NCBI RefSeq assembly: GCF_910594005.1
Contig: NC_057848.1
Coordinates: 138,270,155-138,334,154 of the forward strand
DNA length: 64,000 nucleotides
Direction of reading: 5' to 3'
Source of the DNA: Cervus elaphus
Taxonomy: Eukaryota; Chordata; Mammalia; Artiodactyla; Cervidae
Position numbers and translations under genes: made by a program. Shown here piece by piece: positions 43,150 to 55,029 of the stretch (positions are counted from its first letter, which is position 1; every line of letters begins with the position of its first letter). The notes below the pieces were generated by a model. That model was not told the DNA's origin. It searched no databases and saw nothing but the letters and a program-made list of their open reading frames with translations.

Positions 43150-44598
43150 TGCCTTCCATTTGAGGTATTTCAAATCGTAAAAGATAATGTCGTGAAAGTG
43201 CTGCACGCAATATGCCAGCAAATTTGGAAAACTCAGCAGTGGCCACAGGACTGGAACTGGTCAGTTTTCATTCCAATCCCAAAGAAAGACAAAGCCAAAG
43301 AATACTCAAACTACTGCAGAATTTCACTCATCTCACATGCTAGTAAAGTAATGCTCAGAATTCTCCAAGCCAAGTTTCAACAGTACGTGAACCATGAACT
43401 TCCAGATGTTCAAGCTGGATTTAGAAAAGGCAGAGGAACCAGAGATCAAATTGCCAATATCTGCTGCATCATTGAAAAAGCAAGAGAATTCCAGAAAAAC
43501 ATCTACTTCTGTTTTATTGACTATGCCAAAGCCTTTGACTGTGTGGATTACAACAAGCTGGAAAATTCTTCAAGAGATGGGAATACCAGACCACCTGACC
43601 TGCCTCTTGAGAAACCTGTATGCAGGTCAGGAAGCAATAGTTAGAACTGGACATGGAACAACAGACTGGTTCCAAATTGGGAAAGGAGCACGTCAAGGCT
43701 GTATATTGTCACCCTGCTTATTTAACTTATATGCAGAGTACATCATGAGAAAAGGTGGGCTGGATGAAGCACAAGCTGGAATCAAGATGGCTGGGAGAAA
43801 TATGAATGACCTCAGATAAGCAGATGACACCACCCTCATGGCAGAAAGTAAAGAAGAACTAAAGAGCCTCTTGATGAAAGTGAAAGAGGAGAGTGAAAAA
43901 GCTAGTTTAAACTCAACATTCAGAAAACTAAGATCATGGTATTTGGCCCCATCACTTCATGGCAAATAGATGGGAAAACAATGAAAACAGTGAGAGACTT
44001 TATTTTTTTGTGGCTTCAAAATCACTGCAGATGGTGACTATAGCCATGAAATTAAAAGACGCTTCCTCCTTGTAAGAAAAGTTATGACCAACCTAGACAG
44101 CATATTAAAAAGCAGAGACATTACTTTGCCAACAAAGGTCCATTTAGTAAAAGCTATGGTTTTTCCACCAGTCATGTATGGGTGTGAAAGTTGGACTATA
44201 ATGAAAGTTGAGTGCCGAAGAATTGATGCTTTTGAAGAGTGGTGTTGGAGAAGACTCTTGAGAGTCCCTTGGCCTGCAAGGAGATCCAGTCAGTCCATCC
44301 TAAACGAAATCAGTCCTGAATGTTCCTTGGAAGGACTGATGCTGAAGCTGAAACTCCAGTAATTTGGCCACCTGATGGGAAGAACTGACTCACTGGAAAA
44401 AATCCTGATGCTGGGAAAGATTGAGGGAGGGAGGAGAAAGGGACGACAGAGGATGAGATGGATGGATGGCATCACCAACTCAATGGACATGAGTTTGAGT
44501 GAACTCCGGGAGTTGGTGATGGACAGGGAGGCCTTGCAAGCTGCAGTCCATGGGGTAGCAAAGAGTCAGATACGACTGAGTGACTGAACTGAATGCCC
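43150..44598 (+). mobile_element. BovB (RTE) insertion private to block C
   Basis: 5'-truncated BovB RT sequence; frame pieces at 43192-43644 and 43394-43819 are in shifted frames, and a stop follows the region equivalent to the catalytic segment. The insertion splits the L1 at AATGCC(T/C)TCCA, which is present on both sides as a probable target-site duplication; block B has the site unsplit at about 20928. Confidence 0.85.
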
Positions 44599-45174
44599 TC
44601 CAAGTCCACCCATCTAGTTGCTAATGGCACAATTTTCTTCTTTGTATCACTGAATAATGTTCCATTGTATATAGAAGTCACATCTTCATTCATCAATGAA
44701 CACTCGGGTTGCTTCCATGTCTAGGCTATTGTAAATATTGCGGAAGTGAACATGGAAGTACATACATCTTTTTGAGTTATTGTTTTCATTTCCTTTGCAT
44801 AAATACCCAGAAGTGAAATTGCTGGGTCTTATGATAGTTCTATTTTTAACTTTTTCAGAAACCTCCATAGTATTCTCCATAGTGGCTGCACCAATTTACA
44901 ATTCTATTAACAGTGCACAATAGTTTCCTTTACTCTACACCAATACGTAATATTTCTTGTCTTTTAGATAATAGCCATTCTAACAGGTGTGGGGTGATAT
45001 CTGGGGTGGTTTTGATTTGCATTTCTCTGATGATAAGTGATGCTGAATACTTTTTCATGTACCTCTTAGCCATCTGTATGTCTTCTTTGCAGAAACATCG
45101 ATTCAGATCTTCTGTCAGTTTTAGTAATCAATTTGTTTTTTTTTTTTTGCTATTTTGGTGATTAACCCCTTATC

Positions 45175-45350
45175 ACAGGAGTTCCCAACCTCCAGTCCAA
45201 TCAGCAGCAGCATTAGATTAGAAATAAAGTTCACAAAGTATGTAATGTGCTTGAATCATCCTGAAACCACCCCCCTACCCCCAGTCCATGAAAAAATTGT
45301 CTTCCACAAAATTGGTCCCTGGTGCCAAAAAGCCTGGAGACCGCTGCCTT
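45175..45350. mobile_element. hAT-Charlie MER1-like relic
   Basis: CACAGGAGTTCCCAACCTCCAG to CCTGGTGCCAAAAAGCCTGG; paralogue of 21538-21735. Confidence 0.6.
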
Positions 45351-46691
45351 ATCAGATTTATCAGTTGCAAATATCTTCTCCCATCCAATAGGTTGCCTTT
45401 TTATTTTGTTGATAGTTTTACTTTGCCCTGCAGGAGTCTTTTAGTTTCATGTTGTCCCACCTGTTTATTTTTGCTTTTCTTGCCTTCACTTTGGTGTCAA
45501 ATACAAAACCTCACCTCCAAGACTAATGTCAAGGAGTTTACTAATGCCTCTGTTTTCTCCTTCAGGTGTTATGGCTGCAGTCTTATGTTCAAGTCTTTAA
45601 TCAGTTTTGAGTTGGTTTTGGTGTATGATGTAAAATAGTGGTCCAGTTTCACTGTTTTACATGTGAACATCCTGTTTCCCCAATACAATTTACTGCAGAG
45701 GTTGTCTTTTCTCCATTGTATATTCTTGGCTCCTTTGTCATAAATTAATTAAATTGAGTTTATTTCTGGGCTCTATTTTGCTCTACTGATCTGTGTGTCT
45801 GTTTTTATGCCAATACCATACTGTTCTGGTTAATATTTCCATACTTTTGTCTCTTCTAGATTGTGATACAGTTGGAATCATACAGTATATATAGCCTTCT
45901 TAGATTGGCTCCTTTCACTAAGTAAGATGTATTTATGTCTTCTCCATATCTTTCCATATATTGATACCTCAATTTCTCTTTAGTGCTGATTAGTATTCCA
46001 CTGCCTGGTTGTATCAAAATTTATGTTATCTCTACACGCATGGAAGGACACCTTGGGCACTGTGAATAAAGCTGCTACAAACATCTGCATGCAGGTTTTT
46101 GTGTTAACGTCCCTGATGACATATGATATGGAGCATCTTTTCATATGCTTGTTTGCCATTTGTATATCTTCTTTGATGAGCTGTTAAGGTCTCTGTCCCA
46201 TTTTAAAACTACACTGTTTGTTTTCTTATTGTTAGGTTTTAAGAGTTATTTGTCTATTTTGGGTAACAGTCCTTGGTCATGTGTCTTCTGCAAATATTTT
46301 CTCCCAATCTGTGCCTTGTCTTCTCATTCTTTTAATATTGTCTTTCACAGGGCAGAAGTTTTTAATTTTAATAAAATACAGTTCATCAATTACATACCCA
46401 AGGTCATCTGAGCTTTCTCCACTGTTATTTTCTAGAAGCTTATAACTTGACATTTTACATTTAGTCTATGATCCATTTTAAATTAAATTTTATAAATGAT
46501 GTACAGTGTGTGTCATTTCTTTGCATGTGGACAACCAGTTGTTTCAGCACCATTTCTTTAAAATACTATCTTTGCTCCATTGTATTGCATTTTCTTCTTT
46601 GTTAAAGGTCACTTGATCATATTTATATGGTTGTATTTCTGGACTCCTTGGTGGTGGTTTAGTATATCCATTTGGGGGTCCTAACACTGCT

Positions 46692-46895
46692 TGGGGATAA
46701 AGTGTGTGTGTTCAGTCATGTCTGACTCTTTGCAACCCCATGGACTGTAGCCCGCCAGGCTCCTCTGTTCATGGAATTCTCTAGGAAAGAATAGTGGAAT
46801 GGGTTGACATTCCTGTCTCCAAGGTATCTTCCCAACCAAGGGATCCAACCAATGTCTCCTGCATTGCAGGCAGATTCTTTACCTACTCCCTAGTT
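46692..46895 (-). repeat. Bov-tA-type SINE (antisense)
   Basis: Paralogue of 23570-23765. Confidence 0.85.
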
Positions 46896-47215
46896 TGTTC
46901 ATTGAACTATTTGGCTATTCTTTCACCAATATCATGCTGTCTCAACTACCGTTGATTTACAGTAAGTCTTGAGGTCCAGTAATGTCAGTTTTCCAATTTT
47001 ACTCTTCTCCTTTAGTAGTGTACTCACTCTTCTGTTTCGTTTTTTCTTTTTGCCTCTGCTTCCCAATTTTAGAATAATTTTAGTGATATCCACAAAATGA
47101 CTTGCTATGATTTTTACCATCTGCTTTGGTAATAAAATTTTACTGGAACTGACCCATGACCATGTTACCCATAGCCTGTTACTGGGTTTATCCTACAAAG
47201 TCAGTAAGAAGGCAA

Positions 47216-48925
47216 GACAGTGTTCACCAAGACAGCTACTAATCCCTTCCTACTTGATTATGCTCCATTCAAGTGTCCTGAATACAAATTATTACACTTC
47301 CAGAATGAAAGAAGTTCTACTTTATATCAATTGATATATTGATATATTTATTGATAAATTTTATCAATTTTCTTTTTTTTTCAATTTTCTTTATATCAAA
47401 TTATATCAATTTACTTTATAACAATTATGCCACCTTGCACAAATAGTATTTATGGTTATTTTAAGCAAGATGCAACCAACCTTTGACTTCTTCTTTCCCA
47501 AGTTATTCATCTTTAATAGTAAAATTAATTGGCAGTGGTATTACACAGCACAGATAATGCATTTTAGCAATGTGTCCTCCACCTTCCCCTGAGATAATTT
47601 CAATATGATACTTTTTTCACACAACTTCCCAATTTGCATGTGTTCTACCTATTTATTTTCACCAGAAGTTTGAGTTTCTTAATCTTTATTTTATAGATGA
47701 AGAAATTAAAGATCTTAGGTGACTTGTATGTTGGTCCATCCATTTTCCCTAGAACATTCAAGTTGATGAGGTGGCCCTTAAATTTTTTAACAACTTCTGG
47801 ATCACCAACCACCTCTCTGTGAATGTCCCAACTTGCAGATATTTCTGCTTTATGTTCTCAACACAAGGCAGTTTTTGGAGTTTGGATGGTGGTTTTTGTC
47901 CCTCATCTCTGATTATCTTGTCTTCCCTTTCCTGTCATGCTTATTCAAAGAAAGGAAGAAGCCATATGAATGCTGTATATAGATGTTGCTGGGCCCTCTT
48001 CACCAATACAAACTCACTGGGAACATAACCCACTTCCAAATTTTACTAGGTAGGTTCTGAACTGATTAATTAGATAGAACATGCTTGGCTCTACTACTTC
48101 CAATTATGCATAGGGTCCTTCAGCCTTGAGTCTGGACACATCTAAGAAGGTGATTAGCTGGATACCACAGGAAGTATACATACTGTTGCCCACAACTGCT
48201 TCCTAGTCCCCACACTGAGCAGTAGCAAGAGAGGGGTAAATGCTTTTAGATCAGAGCAAGATGTGTGGAAGCTTCTGTCACAGTTTGGGACAGTAACCAC
48301 AGGTAAGGAGAAAAACCCGGGAAGAACAAGGAGAATACAAATCCAGCAGTTCACCAAAAATATGAGTTGATTCTCTCCAATTTCACTAATGACGGGCCAG
48401 AATAGAAGTTGTCCCACCTCTTACCTCCCCGGCTTTCTAAATTCACACAGCTGAATGTTTAAAAAGGAATCTAAAAACCAATCATGAATTAAGAATCATC
48501 AAATGTTTGAAGAAAAACTTAAAAAAATAAACTAGAGAGAAGAAATATCAAACTGAACAAATGAAAAAAAGAGCCCTTATACTCAAAACAGTACATAAGC
48601 TGAAATTCAGAAACATTCTACAAAATAACTGGCTTATGATTCTCAAAAGTGTCAAGGCATGCAAGACAAGGAGAGACTCAAGAATTAGGCCAGACTGAAA
48701 GAAGCTTACAGTCATGATAACTAAGTGTAGCATGAGATTCTAGATTGGGTCCTTTTACTGCATAAGGCATTTGGGGGATAACTGGAAAAAAACTTGAATG
48801 GCATCTGATTATTCAATGGTAGTAATGCATCAATGTTCATTCCTCAATTTTGCCTGTTGTATTGTAGCTACAGGAGAATTTCCATGTTTTCAGAAATTGC
48901 ACACTAAAGTATTTGGGCTGATGAA
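47216..48925. other. Non-coding block shared with 28010-29615
   Basis: Begins after the hAT-like relic. An AT-rich patch of repeated TATCAATT-like words lies at 47320-47425. No gene supported. Confidence 0.45.
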
Positions 48926-49640
48926 ACATCAGGTCAACAACTTATTCTCAAATGATTCAGAAACTACAAGTTCTTTGTACTATTCTTGCAACTTTTCTGA
49001 AACGTTGAGAATATTTCAAAATAAAAATACATAACAAAAACCTTACTAACACCGAAAGATAAAGCATTACTAGAGTAAGAACAGAATTTCAGAATAAATA
49101 CTCAATATCCTGAGGCAGTAAAATATATATATATATTTATATTTCATCCATAAAAATAAACTAGAGATCATGAAAATTAAAACATTAATTGTTGGAATAA
49201 AAAGTCCAATAAATAGAATAATAGAATTGGTACTGCTAAATAGCAAATTAGAGAGATGGTAAAGTAATCAAAGCAATCCTTCCCCAATACAATAGGACCA
49301 AGGGAGGACAGAAATCACAACCAGCTAGTAGTTTTTTTTTTTTTTTCCTTAAAAAGAGGAACAGAGAGGGAATTCTCAAAGAAGGTAGAAAATATATGAG
49401 AAAATAAAATTATAATAAGGCATATAACAGATAGGAAAATTTCCAGAAATGACCAACACAGGAGTTTGAGCCTTGATTTTTAGAAAACAGAGACTGAGAC
49501 TCAGCTTAAATGCTGTTAAGATGCTGATTTTGTTAGAATGTGTGAACTCACAGCACTAAGGGTGAGAAAAATGAAACATCAGGCAAGGAAGGATGTGAAG
49601 AAATGTAATCCTCTGTGTTGATCACTCTGGCCACCACTGA
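48926..49640. other. Unidentified AT-rich sequence upstream of copy 4
   Basis: A short (AT)n tract (about 49122-49136) and a T-run (49332-49347) occur. No gene recognised. Confidence 0.3.
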
Positions 49641-50226
49641 TTCCTAATGAGCCACAAAGACTCAGCAGATCATTCACTGAGCAGGCTTGTCTAGACGTTT
49701 AGAATCTGAAAGCATTCCTCAGATCACTTGACAGTGTGGAAGAGGGTGGCATTGGTATTTATCTTACAGGCTCTCTCCAGCCCCCCACTTCTCATTGGTC
49801 AAGGCACACCCTGAAGGGACTTCTTCCACACTTAAATGACACGTTCTCCAGCCTCTCATCAGACCCTCAGGAGACTAGGTTCTACACACTGTAGTCTGAC
49901 CATTTCACTTGAATCAGAAAGTGGAGAGGTGAGAGGGACATGGAGTGGAGCTTTTCTGGGTTATTCCCCAGGAGCTGATAGTTGACATTGTCTTACAGTC
50001 ACTCCTCAACAGCCATTACGTCACCAGGCAGAAAGAAGGAGGGTCAAGACCTTAGACCCCCCCTGCCCACTGATCCCGCCCACCCACGTGACCTCTTCCT
50101 CAACCAATCTCAAGCCCAGGCACTGACCCCACCCAACAGACGCCATTACCCCTCGATCCCAGAGCCGGCAACTCGCCACCTGCCATCTGGCCCGGAGACC
50201 GCCTCCGGCCACTCACATCATCCACC
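49641..50226 (+). promoter_or_regulatory. Ferritin-like copy 4 promoter/5' leader (distinct upstream part)
   Basis: From about 50055 it matches the other copies: E-box CACGTG at 50085-50090 and CCAAT at 50104-50108, 123 bp before the ATG. Upstream of that it is unrelated to copies 1-3: an inverted CCAAT (ATTGG, 49794-49798) and a CRE-like TTACGTCA at 50016-50023 are seen, and no TATAAAA at the position used in the others. Confidence 0.5.
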
Positions 50227-50883
50227 ATGGGAAGGCTCCGAGGAGGCCGCTGGCGCTCGCGCCCCCGCCGATGCCAGCCCCGCAAACCAGCCGACAGAGC
50301 CGCCATTCCCTGGGTCATGGAGTCGCCCGCCATGCTGCCCACACCACCCTCACAGGTGCGTCAGAACTACCTCCCTGTGTGTGAAGCCGCGGTCAACAGC
50401 CACGCCGCCCTGGAGCTCCACGCCTCCTTCCAGTGCCTGGCTGTGGCCTTCTACCTCGATCGTGATGACGTGACCTTGAAGCACATCCACCGCTTCTTCC
50501 TGCTCGGCTCCCACGAGCACAGCAAGACAGCCGAGAGCCTGATGTTCCTGCAGAACCGGCGTGGGGGCCGCATCTCTTTCCTCGACATCAGAAAGCCCGA
50601 GAGCCAAGAGTGGGAGAGCGGGCTCCAGGCCATGCAAGACACCCTGCACCTAGAGAAGTGTGTCAACCAGAGCCTCCTCGACCTGCACCAGCTGGCCACC
50701 GAGAGCTGCGACGCTGACCTGTGCCACTTCCTGGAGACCGGCTACCTGGACCAGCAGGTCAAGTTCATCAAGGAGCTGGAGGACCATGTCAGCAACCTGA
50801 GCAACGCGGGGTCCCCGGAAGGTGCCCTGGCAGAGTACTTCTCTGACAAGCTCACCCTGGGTGATGGCGACAAGGAGGACTGA
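50227..50883 (+). CDS. FTHL17: Ferritin heavy-chain-like protein, copy 4 (218 aa)
   Basis: Intronless ferritin with the standard length for this array. The start at 50227 lies in CCACCATGGG. The first 28 residues hold nine Arg and one Lys; Met36 preserves the ancestral initiator. The core is complete, ending GDGDKED. Ferroxidase positions are E63, C70, H98, T101, E143 and Q177, so three of six ligands are replaced; three-fold channel position 131 is His. Private changes include Leu49, Val51, Thr83, Ile87 and Gly94. It differs from copy 1 at about 13 of 218 residues although its 5' and 3' flanks are the least similar, which suggests coding-region conversion with copy 1. Its distinct CRE-bearing promoter could give it different expression; this is inference. 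Confidence 0.87.
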   Translation: MGRLRGGRWRSRPRRCQPRKPADRAAIPWVMESPAMLPTPPSQVRQNYLPVCEAAVNSHAALELHASFQCLAVAFYLDRDDVTLKHIHRFFLLGSHEHSKTAESLMFLQNRRGGRISFLDIRKPESQEWESGLQAMQDTLHLEKCVNQSLLDLHQLATESCDADLCHFLETGYLDQQVKFIKELEDHVSNLSNAGSPEGALAEYFSDKLTLGDGDKED

Positions 50884-51065
50884 GCCTGGACTGGACTTTC
50901 CCCTGAGTCCTGGGTGAGAGGCCACGATCACCCTGCCTGCCATGAAGTCTGCAGTATTGCCCTTGCAGAAAAACTTAAGTTTTTTTCTTGCAGTTTTGGC
51001 AGTTCTTCACATAAAGTTATTGGTTCTTCAAATGAAGTTATTAATTGATGCATAAATAAACGTCT
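50884..51065 (+). promoter_or_regulatory. Copy 4 3'UTR and polyadenylation signal
   Basis: Matches the other copies only to about 50975. The first hexamer is CATAAA-like (about 51010); a perfect AATAAA lies at 51055-51060. Confidence 0.6.
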
Positions 51066-51420
51066 CTAATTTGTATGTGCAAATCTCTCACTTTTAAACT
51101 TTAAAACAGGTATACAAGAGTCTCTCCAGCTACCCAGGCCCCGTCCAGGTGCAGCTTAGGATCTCCACCGATGGAGAGGGAAGGTGTTCCATGGGACCAT
51201 GGAAAACACAAAATCATTCCTCCCCTAGTAAAACAGTGTTGGGTGGGGGGTGGTCTGGGACCCTGGTGAGTTTTGGATGCCTGGGCAGAGTTAAAAGTAT
51301 AAAAACATGGCCTGAAAATCATGATTGGAGTTGATCTGGGGAAAGAGTGAAGGGGATGGGGTTGGGCAAGGGTTGATATGAAGGGGGTTTTCACTTTATG
51401 TGAAATGTTAATGCTTAATT

Positions 51421-51500
51421 CTGGGTAGCAACATGGGAGGGGGGAGGGTCCAGAAGTCAGCTTGGCAAAATCCCTCTTTGACAAGCTCAAAGTGAAGAGA
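51421..51500 (+). pseudogene. Second ferritin 3'-end relic downstream of copy 4
   Basis: CTGGGTAGCAACATGGGAGG then TCCCTCTTTGACAAGCTCAAAG corresponds to the relics after copies 1-3, but with indels and no recognisable 3'UTR after it. It is the most decayed of the four. Confidence 0.5.
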
Positions 51501-51980
51501 AGCCCTGGTGAATGGGGGCTAGAATTATCTGGCTTCAGAAGGGATAAATTGCCTATTTTCTGCCCTGTTGCCATCTCATTTCCTTGAGCTATGTAATCAA
51601 TATTACATAGGTGATTTCATTTAGGCAATATTCCTGTAGGATGAATGGCATTATCCCTGTTTTTTTTTTTTTTTTTTTAATGACAGGTTTATAAGTGGTG
51701 TTTGTATGTTTCTTTCAGGTGCTCAGACCCTGCGTCCATGTTCTCTGTTGTTTCCAGCCCTGAATGACATATTTCATACTTGGTGCTCACTAAACACACA
51801 GGTCTTTTAATCCTCACCTGGCATGCTTTACTTTTAAGTCAAAATTAGGTTTCCTGAAAGAGTTATCTGTACTCTTTTTTCCTTCCCTGGAAGAGTGAAT
51901 TTCTTTGTGTTAAGTTTTAGAAGTAGTAATACACCCATAAGATTCAGAAATCGAAGTATATAAAAACATTTATTGTGAAT
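51501..51980. other. Copy 4 downstream flank
   Basis: Homologous to 27300-27710. Contains a T-run at 51660-51678. No gene. Confidence 0.45.
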
Positions 51981-52611
51981 TATTCATTCTGTCACTGTTC
52001 CCAGGCTCCCAATCGTCTCTATCCAATGGGTGTTTCTATGGAGAGACAGGTCCTTGGGGTTTCTTACTTTGATAGTGACGCTGAAATCACCCAATTCAAT
52101 GATTTTAATATATTTACAGACCTGTATAACCATCATCACAACTAATTTTAGAATATTTTCATCACAACCCAAATACCTCATGCGCATTTACAGTCTCTCT
52201 GTAATACCATCCCCAGACAGACCCTGGTAAACACTGGTCTAGTTTTGGTCTCTACACATCTGCCTTTTCAAGACATTTACTATAAATGGAAACATACAAT
52301 ATGCATTCTTTTCTGTTGGATTTCTTTCATTGGGCATAGTGTTTTTGAGGTTTACCTGTGTTATATATTGCTACTTCATTCTTTTTTACTGTTGTATAAT
52401 ATTCTACTCCATAGATATGCTACTTCTGTTCATTCACCAGTTGGAAGACATTTGAGTTGTTTTACTTATAGGCTTTAGGGAATATTGCTACTGTGAACAT
52501 TCATATACAAATTAAAAAGATTGTTTTAACTTCTCTTGGCAAGACACTTTAGGACTGACATTGCAATGGCATATGGTAAACGTATATTTAACTTCATGAG
52601 AAACTGCCAAT

Positions 52612-53985
52612 CTAAATAAAAATAAGAGTAAACAAGTGGGACCTAGTTAAAATTAAAAGCTTTTGCACAGCAAAGGAAACTATAAACAAGGTGAAAAGGC
52701 AACCCTCAGAATGGGAGAAAATAATAGCCAATAAGGATTAATTTCCAAAATATACAACAGCTCATATAACTCAATACCAGAAAAACCAACAACACAAACA
52801 AAAAAACGGGAAAAATACCTAAACAGACATTTATTCGAAGAAGACACACAGATGGCTAACAAAACACATGAAAAGATGTTCAACATTGCTCATTATTAGA
52901 GAAATGCAAATCAAAACTACAATGATGTATCACCTCACACAGGTCAGAATGGCCATCATCAAAATGTCTGCAAACAATAAATGCTGGAGAGGGTGTGGAG
53001 AAAAGGGAACCCTCTTGCACTACTGGTGGGAATGCAAATTGATACAGCCACTATGGAAAATGGTATCAAGATTTCTTTAAAAACTAGGAATAAAACCACC
53101 ATAAGACCCAGCAATCCCACGCTTAGGCATATACCCTGAGGAAAGAAAGTGAAGTGAAGTCGCTCAGTCGTGTCCGACTCCTTGCAACCCCATGGACGGA
53201 GGAGCTTGGCAGACTACATTACAGTCCATGGGATTTTCCAGGCAAGAATATTGGAGGGGTTCCCATTTCCTTCAGCAGGGGATCTTCCCGACCCAGGGAT
53301 CAAACCCGGGTCTCCCATATTGCAGGCATACTCTTTACCATCTGAGCCACTATGGAATTCTGACTGTGAGGAAACCAAAATTGAAAAAGACACATATATC
53401 CCATTGTTCATTGCAGCCCTATTTACAATAGCTAGAACATGGAACCAACCTAGATGTCCACTGACAGATGATTGTATACAGAAGTTCTGGTACATATACA
53501 CCATGGTATATTACTCAGCCATAAAAAGGAACACATTTGAGTCAGTTCTAATGAGGTGGATGAACCTAGAGCCTATTATACAGAGTGAAGTCAGAAAGAG
53601 AAAGATAAATATCGCATACTAACACATATATGGAATCTAGAAAGATGGTACTGAAAAATTTATGCAGGCCAACAGTGGAGAAGCAGACATAAAGAATACA
53701 CTGATGGACACAGGGAAAGGGGAGGAGAGGGTGAGATGTATGGAGAGAATAACATTGAAACTTACATTACCCAACGTAAAACAGATAACCAATGGGAATT
53801 TGCCGTATGTCTCAGGGAATGCAAACAGGGGCTCTGGATCATTCAAGAGGGGTGGGATGGGGAGGGAGGTTCAAGAAGGAGGGGACATAGGTATCCCTAT
53901 GGCTGATTCATGTTGAGGTTTGACAGAAAACAACAAAATTCTGGAAAGCAATTATCCTTCAATTAAAAAATAAATTTAAAAGAAA
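52612..53985 (+). mobile_element. Younger L1 ORF2 end/3'UTR insertion, sense
   Basis: Bovine-type L1 3' portion ending AGCAATTATCCTTCAATTAAA plus an A-rich tail. The flanks GAAACTGCCAATCT and GAAACTGCCATTCT are a target-site duplication of the older L1. 5'-truncated; ORF2 is interrupted by a SINE and stops. Confidence 0.8.
53145..53355 (-). repeat. Bov-tA-type SINE inside L1
   Basis: Antisense Bov-tA between TGAGGAAA direct repeats (about 53138 and 53367), a target-site duplication. Confidence 0.85.
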
Positions 53986-54160
53986 GAAACTGCCATTCTG
54001 TTTTCCAAAGTGTCCGCATAATTTCTCATTTCCATTAGCAATGTGTGAAGGTCCAATTTCTGTAATGTTTTGGCAATACACAAAACTGCTTATTTACTTT
54101 ACATCATAGCCATTCTACTAGGTGTTAAGTAGTACCTTATTGTGATTTTTTAAAAATTTC

Positions 54161-54600
54161 TCTAATTACTAATGGAGCTGAGTATATCTTTATTTATAGT
54201 AACAAGATAGTAACAAGAACCCATATGAAGAAATAAAGAATATTGTTAAAAGTAACTACATAAATAAATATATAAAAGTCACTATTATTCTATATTTCAC
54301 TGAGAACTCCTCTTTTTATTCTCTAGAATATTTAAAAAGTTATAAATATTTGTCATAAATGTATACTAATGGAAACACTATATATATATATTTAAGTTAT
54401 GATTTCTGACAACATAAAGGGGGGAATATGCAGCTCTGTAGTGGCATGTTTTGGACACTTGAACCTAATTTACTACTAATTCAAAATACATTGCTCTACA
54501 CTGAAGATATTGAATGCAATCTGCAAGGTAATCATTTAAAAAGTAAATATGAACAGAAAATTAATGAGAGGGAATCAGAATGGTTCACTACAAAAAATCA
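54161..54600. other. AT-rich sequence, no gene seen
   Basis: Nothing recognised beyond short (TA)n at about 54382-54392. The frame at 54428-54616 runs into L1 sequence and is not supported. Confidence 0.3.
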
Positions 54601-54605
54601 AACTG

Positions 54606-54744
54606 CACTGGGATGACCCAGAGGGATGTGATGGGGAGGGAGGTGGGAGAGGGGTTCAGGATGGGGAACACAGGTACACCCATGGCTGATTCATGTCAAT
54701 GTATGGCTAAAACCACTACAATATTGTAAAGTAAAAAAAAAAAA

Positions 54745-54780
<36 letters not shown>

Positions 54781-54954
54781 TAAAGTAATTAGCCTCCAAT
54801 TAAAATAAATAAAATTTATTTATTTTACTTTACAACACTGTATTGGTTTTGCCATACATTGGCTTGAATCTGCCATGGGTGTACATGTGTTCCCCATCCT
54901 GAACCCCTCCTCCCACCTCTCTCCCCATCCCATCCCTCTGGGTCATCCCAATGC
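54606..54954. repeat. Inverted repeat of two L1 3' ends around an (AT)n tract
   Basis: Left arm about 54606-54735 (sense bovine-type L1 3' end), right arm about 54822-54954 (antisense of the same region). Matching landmarks: GGGATGACCCAGAGGGATG versus CATCCCTCTGGGTCATCCC. The spacer is an A-run, (AT)n at about 54748-54778 and a short A/T tract. Confidence 0.8.
54748..54778. repeat. (AT)n microsatellite
   Basis: Uninterrupted alternating TA/AT dinucleotides between the L1 arms. Confidence 0.95.
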
Positions 54955-55029
54955 ACCAGCCCCGAGCATCCTGTATCATGCATCGAACCTGAATAAATTA
55001 AAATTTAAAACAATAAAATAAAAAAATAA

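Larger units (their letters stand above)
42356..46680 (-). mobile_element. Old L1 element, antisense, with nested BovB and hAT insertions
   Basis: Paralogue of 20483-23530 over 42700-46680, extended on the left by further L1-like 3' sequence (42356-42700). Interrupted by BovB at 43150-44598 and a MER1-like element at 45175-45350. Confidence 0.72.
51981..54160 (-). mobile_element. Old L1 3' region, antisense, split by a younger L1
   Basis: Antisense L1 wording on both sides (CCATCATCACAACTAATTTTAG; GTATAATATTCTACTCC at left; AACTGCCATTCTGTTTTCC, GCCATTCTACTAGGTG at right). The two halves are separated by the sense L1 at 52612-53985. Confidence 0.65.

Noticed and set aside
43192..43819. Overlapping 150- and 141-codon frames
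   Set aside because: They are frameshifted BovB reverse-transcriptase pieces, not a host gene.
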